A DNA stretch of 64,000 nt from Bacillus niameyensis (GCF_001375535.1 NZ_LN831197.1:3611415-3675414), one strand, 5' to 3'; numbered from the stretch's first letter, positions 56,046-64,000 are shown. The notes: generated by a model from the sequence alone, not told the origin. Program-made: numbers and translations.

Positions 56046-56945
56046 ATGAAAAAAGTCATGATCGGCCTATCTAGTCTCATGTTCATTGGCCAAATCGTTG
56101 GATTGATTTATTTCATCCAGCCCAAAACAACAGAAGTGCAGGAAAGACAGCCAGAAGAAGCACCATCAGAACCTGCCCCTTTATATGCTGAGAAAACAAT
56201 TGATTACTCTTTGCAAAATGGCGAGCTCCATATTACGTTTGATCAGGGAGAACACTGGACACATGTACCACTTGAAATAGAAAGCTTATTTGCCGGCGAA
56301 TATAGCGGCAATCAACAAGACCTTATTAAAAATAGCTATATGTTAACAGAAGATCTTGTCGGATTTATCTATTCTGAAGATGCGATTCCATACGGTATAC
56401 ATATCAAGTGGCTTTATTCCTTGGATCAAGGAGAATCTTGGCAACAATCTGCCATCACGGAAAATTACCCGTCCATTCGTTTCAGAAAAATAGGTTTTTT
56501 AAACGGAGATTTCGGCTATGCGATTATGACTGGTGACCGAACGATGTCACAAGAGCTCTCAAGCGTCTTTTTGACGAATGATGGTGGAAAGAGCTGGAGG
56601 GAAACGAATCGTTCAAACATGACAAGCTTACTAGCCGATGGTGGCTTCGTTGATGAACAAACGGGCTTCCTATCATACGGGACTCTAAATCCTGAGCAGC
56701 CTACACTTTTTGTAACGCAAAATGCAGGAGATACGTGGACAGAGGCCGCAATCGATATTCCCGAGCAGTACAGTCAAATTTTTGTTATAGCGGAAACACC
56801 AGTGAAGGAAAAGGAACATCTAGCTATTTTGATCAATCAAGGCTCAAATGGCGACTATCAAGGTGGAAAAATAAAAGGGAAATTCATATCAAAGGATAAT
56901 GGGATGACATGGGAATTTTCCAAGGAGGTTGAGCCAATTGAATAG
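56046..56945 (+). CDS. membrane-anchored BNR/sialidase-like repeat protein
   Basis: A 299-residue protein with an N-terminal membrane anchor or signal (KKVMIGLSSLMFIGQIVGLIYF) and a proline/glutamate linker. It has several Asp-box (BNR) repeats, SxDxGxxW type: TFDQGEHW, SLDQGESW, TNDGGKSW, TQNAGDTW and SKDNGMTW. It probably forms a small beta-propeller outside the membrane; catalytic sialidase residues are not evident. ATG 56046 follows AAAGGGG. The stop overlaps the next start by 8 bp, so the two genes form a coupled pair. Confidence 0.8.
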   Translation: MKKVMIGLSSLMFIGQIVGLIYFIQPKTTEVQERQPEEAPSEPAPLYAEKTIDYSLQNGELHITFDQGEHWTHVPLEIESLFAGEYSGNQQDLIKNSYMLTEDLVGFIYSEDAIPYGIHIKWLYSLDQGESWQQSAITENYPSIRFRKIGFLNGDFGYAIMTGDRTMSQELSSVFLTNDGGKSWRETNRSNMTSLLADGGFVDEQTGFLSYGTLNPEQPTLFVTQNAGDTWTEAAIDIPEQYSQIFVIAETPVKEKEHLAILINQGSNGDYQGGKIKGKFISKDNGMTWEFSKEVEPIE

Positions 56946-57783
56946 GAAGAAAATCGGTTTTATTGCCTTCGTTGTGGCGATTGGTCTTTTCGCTATCCAA
57001 ATGGTTTTTCTCTTCCTCCACTCGCAATTCCAGGTGGAATATAGTGATGATCGTTTTTACTATGTCATTAATATCTTCTTTTCGATTTGTATTGCTCTAG
57101 CATTCATACTCATGTTTTCCCTCCACAAAAATATGAAGCTAGTCGGCGGGATCATTATATTGCTCTTTGCGATCGCCAATTGTGCATTTTTAGTGACTGA
57201 TCATCAAAAAATGAAGAATATGCTATATCTTTCTCCAGACGGTAAACATGTTCTTTCTATTAAAATGGATCAAAATAGCGGGGAAGCCACTTATTATAGA
57301 ACGTATTATTATCTACTAGCACGCCCTAAAGAGAAGTTTCCTTATCAAACTACTGGAAACTTTAAAGTAAATTGGCTAGCAAAAGACATCGCGGCCGTTA
57401 CATATAAAGCTACAGATGATACGATTCACCAATATATCGCTACTTATGGGGATCGTGGTGGTGGAAGATCATATTATTATGTTGGCCCTTCCCTCTATGG
57501 AAATTGGAGCGGAGGAGGTAAAGAGGTCATTAGCAATACAGAAGGAATTACGGTAATAAGCAATGGCGAAAGCGAATTGTTTGATTGGGATCATATTGTC
57601 CAGTTTGGAACGCTTGCGATTGTGTTAGTCCGAGATGATGAAGCTATTTGGACAATTGCTTTAAAGGAAAATTTTAAAGTTGATTCTGAAGTGGCAATTC
57701 CCCAAACCGGCGAAATTAGTTTGTTGAAAGCAACAATGGGAAAAACGGTGCCAGTCACAATGCAATATGTAGTTAAAAAGTAA
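56938..57783 (+). CDS. membrane protein with three N-terminal helices, unknown function
   Basis: About 281 residues: three hydrophobic helices in the first ~90 residues (KIGFIAFVVAIGLFAIQMVFLFL, VINIFFSICIALAFILMF, LVGGIIILLFAIANCAFLV), then a soluble extracellular part with possible beta structure (LSPDGKHVLSIKMDQ, YYLLARPKEK). Not recognised. Start TTG 56938 is 9 nt from AAGGAGG that lies inside the preceding gene; translation is coupled. Terminator follows at 57789. Confidence 0.72.
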   Translation: MNRKKIGFIAFVVAIGLFAIQMVFLFLHSQFQVEYSDDRFYYVINIFFSICIALAFILMFSLHKNMKLVGGIIILLFAIANCAFLVTDHQKMKNMLYLSPDGKHVLSIKMDQNSGEATYYRTYYYLLARPKEKFPYQTTGNFKVNWLAKDIAAVTYKATDDTIHQYIATYGDRGGGRSYYYVGPSLYGNWSGGGKEVISNTEGITVISNGESELFDWDHIVQFGTLAIVLVRDDEAIWTIALKENFKVDSEVAIPQTGEISLLKATMGKTVPVTMQYVVKK

Positions 57784-57788
57784 TGAGT

Positions 57789-57830
57789 AAAATAACCTAC
57801 TGAGTTAAGAAAATTCAGTAGGTTATTTTT
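57789..57830 (+). terminator. terminator after the BNR/membrane pair
   Basis: 14-bp stem AAATAACCTACTGA/TCAGTAGGTTATTT followed by TT and AT. Confidence 0.85.
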
Positions 57831-57995
57831 ATGGACAAATTGATCAAGAAATTCCACATTATTAGGGAAAAAATACCAGTAATATCCACCGATTGTCACG
57901 TTATGACATTTGGTGTGTTTACTTTTCTAGCAATTCAAACTATAGTTAAAATCGTGTGTGTGAAAATTTTCCATATTTTTGGGGGGCGATAATAG

Positions 57996-58700
57996 ATTCG
58001 TAAGCTATTATTATGTTTTACTTTATTAATTAGTTTGATAGGCATTATATATTCTTTATATTATCTTATGATTCATTTCAATGAATCTAAGGTGAGTGGA
58101 AAAAAGTATGAGCAGCTTCGGACTATTTATGAAAAGTCGGAATCAGAAGATGAAAGTCAGCAGCTGGCAGGAATTAACGATGATTATGTAGGGTGGTTAT
58201 CGGTCGATGGGACGGATATTCAATATCCAGTTGTGCTAGGTCAGGATAATGACTTTTATTTAACTCACAATTTTTATAAAGAAGAAGACCGCGCAGGAGC
58301 TATTTTTATGGATTATCGAAATTCAGGTGATCATTTAGACTTTCACACTATTATCTATGGTCACAATATGAAGGATAAAAGTATGTTTGCGAATTTAGGA
58401 GAAGTTTTGGATGGAAAATTCTCCTCGACCAATCATATTAGGTTCGAATTTAAAAATCAAACATACGAATGGGAAATTTTTTCGGCTTACATAACCCGCG
58501 AAACGGACTGGATGGATGTCGACTTTAAATCAGACCACGATAGCGAAAATTTTATTCAAAGTATAACAAATAAGTCTAGTAGAGCTTTTTCCAATGAGTT
58601 TGCTGAAAACAATCAGATTATAACATTAGCAACTTGTACGAATTTCGCGACTGATGAAAGAGTCGTTGTACATGCTAAATTGATAAAGGGGAATGAGTAA
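57996..58700 (+). CDS. srtB: class B sortase, apparent ATT start
   Basis: About 234 residues with an N-terminal signal anchor and a class B sortase domain: GWLSVDGTDIQYPVV, AGAIFMDYRN, IIYGHNMKDKSMF (catalytic His), TLATCTN (catalytic Cys) and ERVVVHAKL (catalytic Arg). It should cleave between T and G of an (N/A)PQTG-type signal. No ATG/GTG/TTG occurs at the expected N-terminus; with ATT at 57996 as initiator, GGGGGG (57981-57986) lies 9 nt upstream and a complete anchor (RKLLLCFTLLISLIGIIYSLYYL) results. The first normal codon is TTG 58035, which lacks a ribosome site and cuts the anchor. The stop abuts the ATG of its probable substrate. Confidence 0.85.
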   Translation: MRKLLLCFTLLISLIGIIYSLYYLMIHFNESKVSGKKYEQLRTIYEKSESEDESQQLAGINDDYVGWLSVDGTDIQYPVVLGQDNDFYLTHNFYKEEDRAGAIFMDYRNSGDHLDFHTIIYGHNMKDKSMFANLGEVLDGKFSSTNHIRFEFKNQTYEWEIFSAYITRETDWMDVDFKSDHDSENFIQSITNKSSRAFSNEFAENNQIITLATCTNFATDERVVVHAKLIKGNE

Positions 58701-61700
58701 ATGCGTATGAAAAAGCACTTTTTCGCAACAGTTCTATTCATTGTTGCATTCTTTAGTTTAATTAGTGGTGTGAACGCTGCTGAAGCAGATACACCTATAT
58801 TTGATATTGACATCTCCACTGATCAGGAATCATATAATCATGGTGATGAAGTCCAATCGAAAATTACGATTACGAATATTTCCAATCGATATTCTGGTAA
58901 AAATCTGGAAGTGAAAACCAATTTTCCTGAGGATCTAGATATACTCGATGAAGATATTGAGTTAAAAGATGGGCAAATTATTTGGAATGTGGAAGGTTTG
59001 GAGCGTGGTGATTCGGTTGAATTCACTTATACATCTAAGCTTAAGCAGTCAGTTATTGATGAGATGAATGAGGAAGATAATACTAGCACACCACCGCCTG
59101 CTGTGGATAAAGGGGAAGACCAAGATAAAGGCGGAACAAGCGAAAAGCCTAAAGAAGAAACGAGCAATACAATTGCTCCGCAAACAGGTGACGATACGAG
59201 TCTCATGAAATATTGGATTATTTTACTAGTGTCGCTTGTGACAGGTGTATTTGCATTTATTGCGATTCGGAAAAAGCGCATTCCGAAAACAGCACCACTT
59301 TTATTAGCATTAGCTATGTTGCTTCCAGCATATTCTGTTGCTCATGCTGAAGGGACGCTTGAACAAGAAAATATCCATACATTAACTAAAAGTCACCACA
59401 TTTCAATTGGTGAGCGCCAGTATGATTTTAAAACGACTGTTACAGCTGAAATTCATGATAATCGAGTGGAAATTCCTGTTACGGGAACAGCTTATAATGA
59501 GGATGGTCAATTACTTACAAATCACGAATTAACTTTTACGACAACGATTGATGAAGAAATAATTCAGCATGTCGTTGAAACGGATGACGAAGGCTATTTC
59601 CTCGTACGACTTATCGAAGATGCTACGTATAAAGTGCAGAGTGTCGATTTAGTTGCATCCGTTATTGCGAATGGCTTAAACGATATTAAAGTAGAAAATG
59701 GAACTGGAAAAATTGAACTTGGTAAAACATTGAGCAATGGTAATAATCATTCAACTCTACAACCAAGTGCTATTTATTTGGCAGATGAAGATGCCTCGAA
59801 ATTTACGAATCTATCGGATGATTTAACGAAAGCGACTTTGAGTGAGGCACTAGATATTCGAGCTAATGACTTTATCGTTCTTCCGGAATGGGAAGGCTTC
59901 CCAGAGGGGATCGCATTCCAAGTCGAGTCTGTTCATGTTCAAGATGGACAAGTAACACTTAACTTAGCTGAACCTGAATTAGAAGATATTTTTAGTGAAA
60001 TTATTGGCGATCTTGAAGTTGATGTGAACGAAAATAACTTTATTCCGGCAGAAGGGATCCAGATTGAGCCTGACGCAGGGATTGAACCACGTACATTCAG
60101 TATGTTTCAAGCGGCAGAGTCAAGAGCATCTATTGGAAATAAAGTAACATTAAGACTAGATAATATTTATAAGGACGAAGAATTCTCCATTGGCGGATCA
60201 CTAGAATTGAGCGGAAAGTTATCAGGTGATATCGAGTGGCGACTAGGCTTTAATCCTGTTCAATCCTTTGATTTCAATTTCCAAGGGGAACAAAAAATCA
60301 ATGCTGAAATGAAGAGTAGTGTTACAAAAACGTTTAAACCGATTCCTTTAGGGAAAATCGTTATTCCTACACAAATTCCAGGTCTTGCCGTAAGTGTACC
60401 TTTTGATTTAGTATCGAGTGCAACTGGTAAAGTAAGTGTTGTCGTTTCTGCGGGTGTGCGAGAAAACTTTGGAATTGCTTATGAAAGAGGTTCAGGAATA
60501 CGGACATATCCAGAAGAGCATTTTGATCCATATTTCAGTGGGTCAGATGTGAATGGAACGGGAAGTATTTCATCTGGTGTAAGGATGTCTGTTTTAGTTA
60601 GAGGTCTTGGTTGGGACTTAGCTGGTGCAGGTTTAACAGGAAGCTTAACTGGTTCAGCTACCACTTCTATTCTAGGTGGAAATGGTTTGTTTCAATGTAT
60701 CGGACTAGCTGCGTCCTTTGATGGAAAATTAAATCTTAGGGCTCCAATTGTAAAATGGGAATCCAAAGGCAGTGTAAATGTGTCCAAATCAATATGGAGT
60801 AAAACATTTGGCAGCTGTGTAAGTTCGATTACAGCGAATCCTGCTGAGCTTGAAATGAGTCCAGGTGAGACTAAGTCAATTACCGTTGTTGCCAGAGATA
60901 ATACAAAAGAGGCAGGCATTAATGATGCCGAAAATCTGAAGTTTAAAATTTCAGATCCTGACAGCATTAAAGTAAAAAAACAATCGAACCGAGTTGATAT
61001 TATCGCAACAGATGCAGCTCAAGATGGCGATGTCATTACAGTTAAAGCCTTTTACGATCAACAAGGAAGAGAAATATCAGATACTGTCACTGTTAAAATT
61101 GTCGATGATCGCGAAAAAGGTGACTTGATTGGGGAAGTCGTCGATGCGGTTGAAGAAACTCCACTCCAAAATGCAAGTGTGAAAGTTTATAAAGAGGATC
61201 GTGTCGTAGCTGAAATTCAAACAGCTGAAAACGGAACATACAAGACGAGACTTTCTCCTGGTACTTATAAGGTTGAAGTGTCATATCCAGGGTATATAAC
61301 AGATACGTCTAATATTAAAATTACTTCCGCGAATACAACGACTTATGATTCTAAATTGCAATTAGTCGGAGAAGAACATGGCGGTATTGGAACAGCCTCT
61401 GGTCAAATTCAAAATGCATTAACAGGATTTGGTGTAGCGGGTGTGAAGATTGAAATCCGTAAAGGTAAAAACGAAACAACAGGTGATGTCGTTAAAACGA
61501 TCACAACGGATGATCAAGGGAATTATGCAGTAGAACTACCAGGTGGAAACTATACGATGGCTTTAAGTGCAGAAGGGTATATTCCTACGCACGCTAACAT
61601 TTTAGCAATTGGTGATCAAGAAAGACCTGATCAAAATGCGACGATTTCTCCAGATGGCGTTCTTGATGATAATTTAAGAATCGTCTTAACATGGGGTGAA

Positions 61701-62132
61701 AGTCCACGTGACTTGGATTCGCATTTAACTGGACCGAAAGCGGATGGAGGTCGTTTCCATATATGGTATGCTGATAAGAAGTATCAAGATGAGGCAAATG
61801 ACGTCAATCTAGACCGTGATGATGTGACATCGTACGGACCTGAAACAGTAACCGTTATAAATAGATTGCAAATGGGTACTTATACGTATGCCATCCACAA
61901 CTATACAGGGCGTTATCTAGATGAAGAAAATCAATCTGATTTAGCGAATTCTAGTGCAAGAGTACAAATTTACAGAGGAAATACTTTGCTTGAAACTTAC
62001 AACGTCCCTGTTAATCAGGCAGGAAATTCATGGCGCGTATTTGAAATTAGAGATGGTGAAATTGTAACTATTAATAAAATGGAAACGATCGAAGACTGGC
62101 GCTCAGCTGATGCGTTTGCACCAATGAACTAA
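58701..62132 (+). CDS. surface polyprotein-like sortase substrate with internal sorting signal
   Basis: 1143 residues. Residues 1-27 form a signal peptide (ISGVNAAEA). Residues ~30-115 resemble a DUF11-like Ig domain, then a Pro/Glu/Lys linker. APQTG at 159-163, a hydrophobic stretch 171-189 and RKKR 190-193 make a full cell-wall sorting signal, but the frame continues. Residues 197-213 are a second hydrophobic stretch ending AHA|EG (cleavage after A216), like a signal peptidase site. Then come about 590 residues of beta-rich secreted protein, two carboxypeptidase-regulatory-like domains (~806-895, ~896-985) and a DUF2135/YfaP-like C-terminal domain (TWGESPRDLDSHLTGP). It starts right after the sortase stop, with AAAGGGG 9 nt upstream. 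No second sorting signal is present at the C-terminus. Confidence 0.9.
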   Translation: MRMKKHFFATVLFIVAFFSLISGVNAAEADTPIFDIDISTDQESYNHGDEVQSKITITNISNRYSGKNLEVKTNFPEDLDILDEDIELKDGQIIWNVEGLERGDSVEFTYTSKLKQSVIDEMNEEDNTSTPPPAVDKGEDQDKGGTSEKPKEETSNTIAPQTGDDTSLMKYWIILLVSLVTGVFAFIAIRKKRIPKTAPLLLALAMLLPAYSVAHAEGTLEQENIHTLTKSHHISIGERQYDFKTTVTAEIHDNRVEIPVTGTAYNEDGQLLTNHELTFTTTIDEEIIQHVVETDDEGYFLVRLIEDATYKVQSVDLVASVIANGLNDIKVENGTGKIELGKTLSNGNNHSTLQPSAIYLADEDASKFTNLSDDLTKATLSEALDIRANDFIVLPEWEGFPEGIAFQVESVHVQDGQVTLNLAEPELEDIFSEIIGDLEVDVNENNFIPAEGIQIEPDAGIEPRTFSMFQAAESRASIGNKVTLRLDNIYKDEEFSIGGSLELSGKLSGDIEWRLGFNPVQSFDFNFQGEQKINAEMKSSVTKTFKPIPLGKIVIPTQIPGLAVSVPFDLVSSATGKVSVVVSAGVRENFGIAYERGSGIRTYPEEHFDPYFSGSDVNGTGSISSGVRMSVLVRGLGWDLAGAGLTGSLTGSATTSILGGNGLFQCIGLAASFDGKLNLRAPIVKWESKGSVNVSKSIWSKTFGSCVSSITANPAELEMSPGETKSITVVARDNTKEAGINDAENLKFKISDPDSIKVKKQSNRVDIIATDAAQDGDVITVKAFYDQQGREISDTVTVKIVDDREKGDLIGEVVDAVEETPLQNASVKVYKEDRVVAEIQTAENGTYKTRLSPGTYKVEVSYPGYITDTSNIKITSANTTTYDSKLQLVGEEHGGIGTASGQIQNALTGFGVAGVKIEIRKGKNETTGDVVKTITTDDQGNYAVELPGGNYTMALSAEGYIPTHANILAIGDQERPDQNATISPDGVLDDNLRIVLTWGESPRDLDSHLTGPKADGGRFHIWYADKKYQDEANDVNLDRDDVTSYGPETVTVINRLQMGTYTYAIHNYTGRYLDEENQSDLANSSARVQIYRGNTLLETYNVPVNQAGNSWRVFEIRDGEIVTINKMETIEDWRSADAFAPMN

Positions 62133-62147
62133 TTTAAAAAAGTAGAG

Positions 62148-62178
62148 GGGTGTTTCGAATTGAAACACCCTTCACTCA
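62148..62178 (+). terminator. terminator of the sortase-substrate operon
   Basis: Perfect 9-bp stem GGGTGTTTC/GAAACACCC with a 5-nt loop, followed by TTCACTCATT. It lies in front of the next gene and may only partly stop transcription. Confidence 0.6.
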
Positions 62179-62198
62179 TTATATGGGAGGGAGCGCAT

Positions 62199-62831
62199 GT
62201 GATTAAAAAGCTTTCTATTTTACTTATTTCACTTGGAGTCGTTTATTTTGCAACTGAATGGATTATACGTGGAATTTACTTCTGTTTAATCCGTTCCTTT
62301 AAATACATTACTTTTGCGAGCCCGATGGTGCATATTACAAAATATTTTGCCGTTGCCATCATGCTAATTATTCTATTTATCCGTTATATCCCGCTAGCTC
62401 CTGCAGGTAAAAAGCTTCTTCCTCTATTCCTCGTTTTGTCCATTGCTGGCTTTTTCATTACTTCATTATGGTTCAATGCGGTGAATGAAGAAAAAATTGT
62501 AAAATTTCGTGTAGTATGGGGAAGTTCGAAATCTTGGGATGATGTAGACTATGTTTCTACAAATATTTATCGTGAGGATCATATAAAACCGCGGAGAGAC
62601 AACCAGCTCATGCCATTGAAAGTCATTAAGAAATACAATCTTCATTTAAAGGATGGCTCCAGTCTCAACGTTTGGAATAACCTCGACTCTGTCTATGAAC
62701 TGCATCAATTCGTCTTAGAAAAAGATATTCGAGTAGAGCACAAAGCTGATGCGGAATACTTTGATCAAAATTTCGCCTCTTATTTTAAAAAATCATTGCC
62801 TAAGGCCCATGTGATTTTTGGTGTAGAATAA
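62199..62831 (+). CDS. membrane protein, unknown function
   Basis: About 210 residues with three N-terminal helices (KKLSILLISLGVVYFATEW, YFAVAIMLIILFIRYI, LLPLFLVLSIAGFFITSLWF) and a C-terminal soluble part (KVIKKYNLHLKDGSSLNVWNN) that resembles the PH-like end of some membrane proteins. Start GTG 62199 lies 7 nt after GGGAGGG; the upstream TTG at 62160 is inside the terminator hairpin. The stop codon overlaps the first base of a MITE-like element. Confidence 0.72.
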   Translation: MIKKLSILLISLGVVYFATEWIIRGIYFCLIRSFKYITFASPMVHITKYFAVAIMLIILFIRYIPLAPAGKKLLPLFLVLSIAGFFITSLWFNAVNEEKIVKFRVVWGSSKSWDDVDYVSTNIYREDHIKPRRDNQLMPLKVIKKYNLHLKDGSSLNVWNNLDSVYELHQFVLEKDIRVEHKADAEYFDQNFASYFKKSLPKAHVIFGVE

Positions 62832-63076
62832 TTCGGGGCGTGTCTGGCTCCAGGCAGCAACGACTAGCACACTTCTACGCTTCTTCCTACGATAAGTCAA
62901 CATCGATTCACCCTATCGGGTTCATCGTGTTTCCTTTATCTCAGGCCAACAGGACGTTGGTCAGAACGGCGTTGCGCCAGGACGGCGCGTCTTTAGCCGT
63001 TCATCCTTATTGTAGAAGTTTGTACGTCGCTAAACGCTACCTTCTGCTTTTCCGTGTGCCTGGCACGCCCCGAATT
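62830..63076. mobile_element. ~247-bp MITE-like element with terminal inverted repeats
   Basis: AATTCGGGGCGTGTCTGGCT at the left end and AGGCACGCCCCGAATT-type sequence (GCCTGGCACGCCCCGAATT) at the right end are inverted copies with a few mismatches. Inside are two short hairpins with the same AGGAC loop: CCAACAGGACGTTGG (62946-62960) and GCGCCAGGACGGCGC (62974-62988). It is richer in G+C than its surroundings, has no coding frame of its own, and exactly fills the gap between the stop codons of two convergent genes. Confidence 0.7.
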
Positions 63077-63511
63077 TTAGTTATTTTGTTGAATTAAAGT
63101 GTGCAACTGTTCGATATGTTTTTCATCATGGGATAATATATTTTTTACTAACTGCAAACTTTCAGGATCAAGATCATTTTGGAGGATTGTTTTCGATGCC
63201 TCAATTCCACGCTGTTCCCCAGCGGCGGCATCTTTAAGAATCTCCTCTGTCCCTAGAGCAGTACCTTTAAAGTTTTTCATGAATTCGACCATTTTAGCTT
63301 TCATGCCTACATCATTAACTGGTACTCCACCAAGGTTTTGAATTCTTTCTGCTACTTGTGTGGCATGCTGTTTATGGCGTTGTTGGAGGCCTTGCAGGAT
63401 TTGCTTGATCCCAGGATCTTGCATATGCTCAATATAATCTTCATAAGCATGAACAGCCATCAAATTACCCTCAAGAAATTGATTTAATTCATCCACAACA
63501 CTTTTTCCCAT
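63077..63511 (-). CDS. ferritin-like four-helix protein (DUF2383 type)
   Basis: A 144-residue all-helical protein: VDELNQFLEGNLMAVHAYEDYIEHM, then IKQILQGLQQRHKQHATQVAERIQNLGG, and ILSHDEKHIEQL at the end. The spaced Glu/His residues recall ferritin-like bundles grouped as DUF2383/PA2169 family; the role is unknown, often sporulation or stress linked. AAGGAG precedes the ATG. Its stop codon touches the end of the MITE-like element, which shares GAATTTTA. Confidence 0.82.
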   Translation of the reverse strand: MGKSVVDELNQFLEGNLMAVHAYEDYIEHMQDPGIKQILQGLQQRHKQHATQVAERIQNLGGVPVNDVGMKAKMVEFMKNFKGTALGTEEILKDAAAGEQRGIEASKTILQNDLDPESLQLVKNILSHDEKHIEQLHTLIQQNN

Positions 63512-63689
63512 TTAAATAACTCCTTCATCATGATAGAAATAGCTTATCCGCTTATTGGAAAAGTATGTGTCTACCACTGTTGAATTGTGTCGAAAACGAA
63601 GGCTAAGAATATAAATTCAACTTCTAAGTGTTGACAAGAATAGTATTTTCACTTTTGGAAATTTTTATGATTATTCGAAAAGAACACCC

Positions 63690-63730
63690 GTGCAGGGAGT
63701 AGCCCGTCTTTAGACATGGGATGAATTTTC
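63690..63730. other. IS200/IS605-type end hairpin (candidate)
   Basis: AGTAGCCCGTCTTTAGACAT followed by GGGATGAATTTTC forms a short hairpin with a TTTA loop, and a second one, TTGGCTTTAGCCAA (63733-63746), follows. Such subterminal hairpins with TTTAG loops are typical of IS200/IS605-superfamily ends and of TnpB guide-RNA scaffolds. No transposase is inside the window. Confidence 0.4.
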
Positions 63731-63751
63731 AGTTGGCTTTAGCCAAAGTTG

Positions 63752-63780
63752 TTGAAACACCAGAACACTTGTGCTATAAT
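63752..63780 (+). promoter_or_regulatory. strong sigma-A promoter at the right edge
   Basis: TTGAAA (63752-63757), 17-bp spacer, TATAAT (63775-63780) preceded by TG. Predicted start near 63787, reading out of the window with no open frame. Confidence 0.75.
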
Positions 63781-63786
63781 ATATTC

Positions 63787-64000
63787 AAGACAATTGTTCT
63801 TTGAAAGTACAATAGAATATAGGGTTCCAACAATGAATCGTTTGTTGGTTAAAATTCTATACGTAAGTGTTAAGGTGAAAAAGTGAGGTTTCAGCCTAGT
63901 TAATCTAATAACAGGGAAACCGTTTGAACCAAAGTATCCTAACACGTAAACCCAGAAACTTTTAAGTTCGAGGGTCTAGCGGCGGTGTGTTCCCCGCCAC
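63787..64000 (+). ncRNA. structured RNA, possibly omega-RNA (IscB/HEARO- or TnpB-type), truncated
   Basis: From the promoter to the window edge there is no gene, but conserved-looking structure: TAGAAT...CCAAC (63813-63831) pairs with GTTGG...ATTCTA (63844-63859), and GGCGG (63981-63985) pairs with CCGCC (63994-63998). The stretch CCTAACACG and TAAACCCAGAAAC looks like a conserved RNA core. Next to IS605-like end hairpins, the best guess is the guide-RNA scaffold of an RNA-guided nuclease gene lying beyond the window. This rests on pattern memory, not on a search. Confidence 0.35.

Noticed and set aside
63739..63945. 68-residue minus-strand frame at the right edge
   Set aside because: Lies opposite a strong promoter and structured RNA; no start signal.

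Overview
The window looks like chromosomal DNA of a low-GC, endospore-forming Bacillaceae bacterium. Evidence: a complete tricistronic germinant-receptor operon (A, B and C subunits), sigma-B stress genes of the Bacillus type (a GsiB-like KGG-repeat protein and a YflT-family protein), Gram-positive lipoproteins, a class B sortase, AGGAGG-type ribosome sites, CcpA cre boxes and frequent TTG/GTG starts. The genus cannot be fixed from the sequence alone. No rRNA, tRNA or CRISPR locus was seen.

Layout. 1-255 is the end of a 51-bp repeat array. 413-9865 holds a SWIM-domain protein, a 46-residue gene inside a foldable transcript, SelO, a glycerophosphodiesterase, a 987-residue secreted propeller/FIVAR/FIMAH protein and small envelope proteins. 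10015-11767 is a stress cluster (GsiB, a 47-residue membrane protein, YflT family, YjdM). 11979-18160 is non-coding: about 119 copies of a 52-bp unit, organised into about nine near-identical 624-bp (12-mer) higher-order repeats. 18240-27606 holds a TIM-barrel isomerase, NADH oxidase with twin TGTGA-N6-TCACA palindromes, a chemoreceptor with a sigma-D promoter, an orphan sugar-binding lipoprotein, a GH76 glycosidase with its GntR/LacI regulator, and an SGNH hydrolase. 27773-37717 carries a soluble histidine kinase, an AAC(3)-fold acetyltransferase, an M23 peptidase, a FAD oxidoreductase, a TIMP-like protein, GH18, a methyltransferase, a 52-bp repeat array and PepF. 37997-41750 is the germinant-receptor operon. 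41907-50911 includes a DUF218 lipoprotein, a CueP-family protein, a CUT2 sugar ABC operon under a good promoter and cre, and an XRE/membrane-protein pair. 51085-57783 holds another ~51-bp array, a VWA lipoprotein, an aromatic-rich membrane protein, a Nudix hydrolase, a frameshifted solute-binding protein and a BNR-type protein pair. 57996-62132 is a class B sortase directly followed by an 1143-residue surface protein. The right edge has a MITE-like element and the start of what looks like an IS200/IS605-superfamily element with a structured RNA.

Two things stand out. First, four intergenic arrays (1-255, 11979-18160, 35585-35866, 51085-51240) differ in sequence but share a 50-52 bp period and a dyad with a spacer of about 9 nt, with compensatory changes between the two arms; the largest has alpha-satellite-like higher-order structure and no indels in 118 periods. 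Second, the sortase substrate at 58701-62132 carries a complete APQTG sorting signal in its interior, immediately followed by a second signal-peptide-like helix with an AHA cleavage site. It therefore reads as a polyprotein that could be split into a wall-anchored N-terminal protein and a released ~927-residue protein.

Carbon regulation is a second theme: cre-like sites lie in front of the secreted propeller protein, GH76, the FAD oxidoreductase and the CUT2 transporter.
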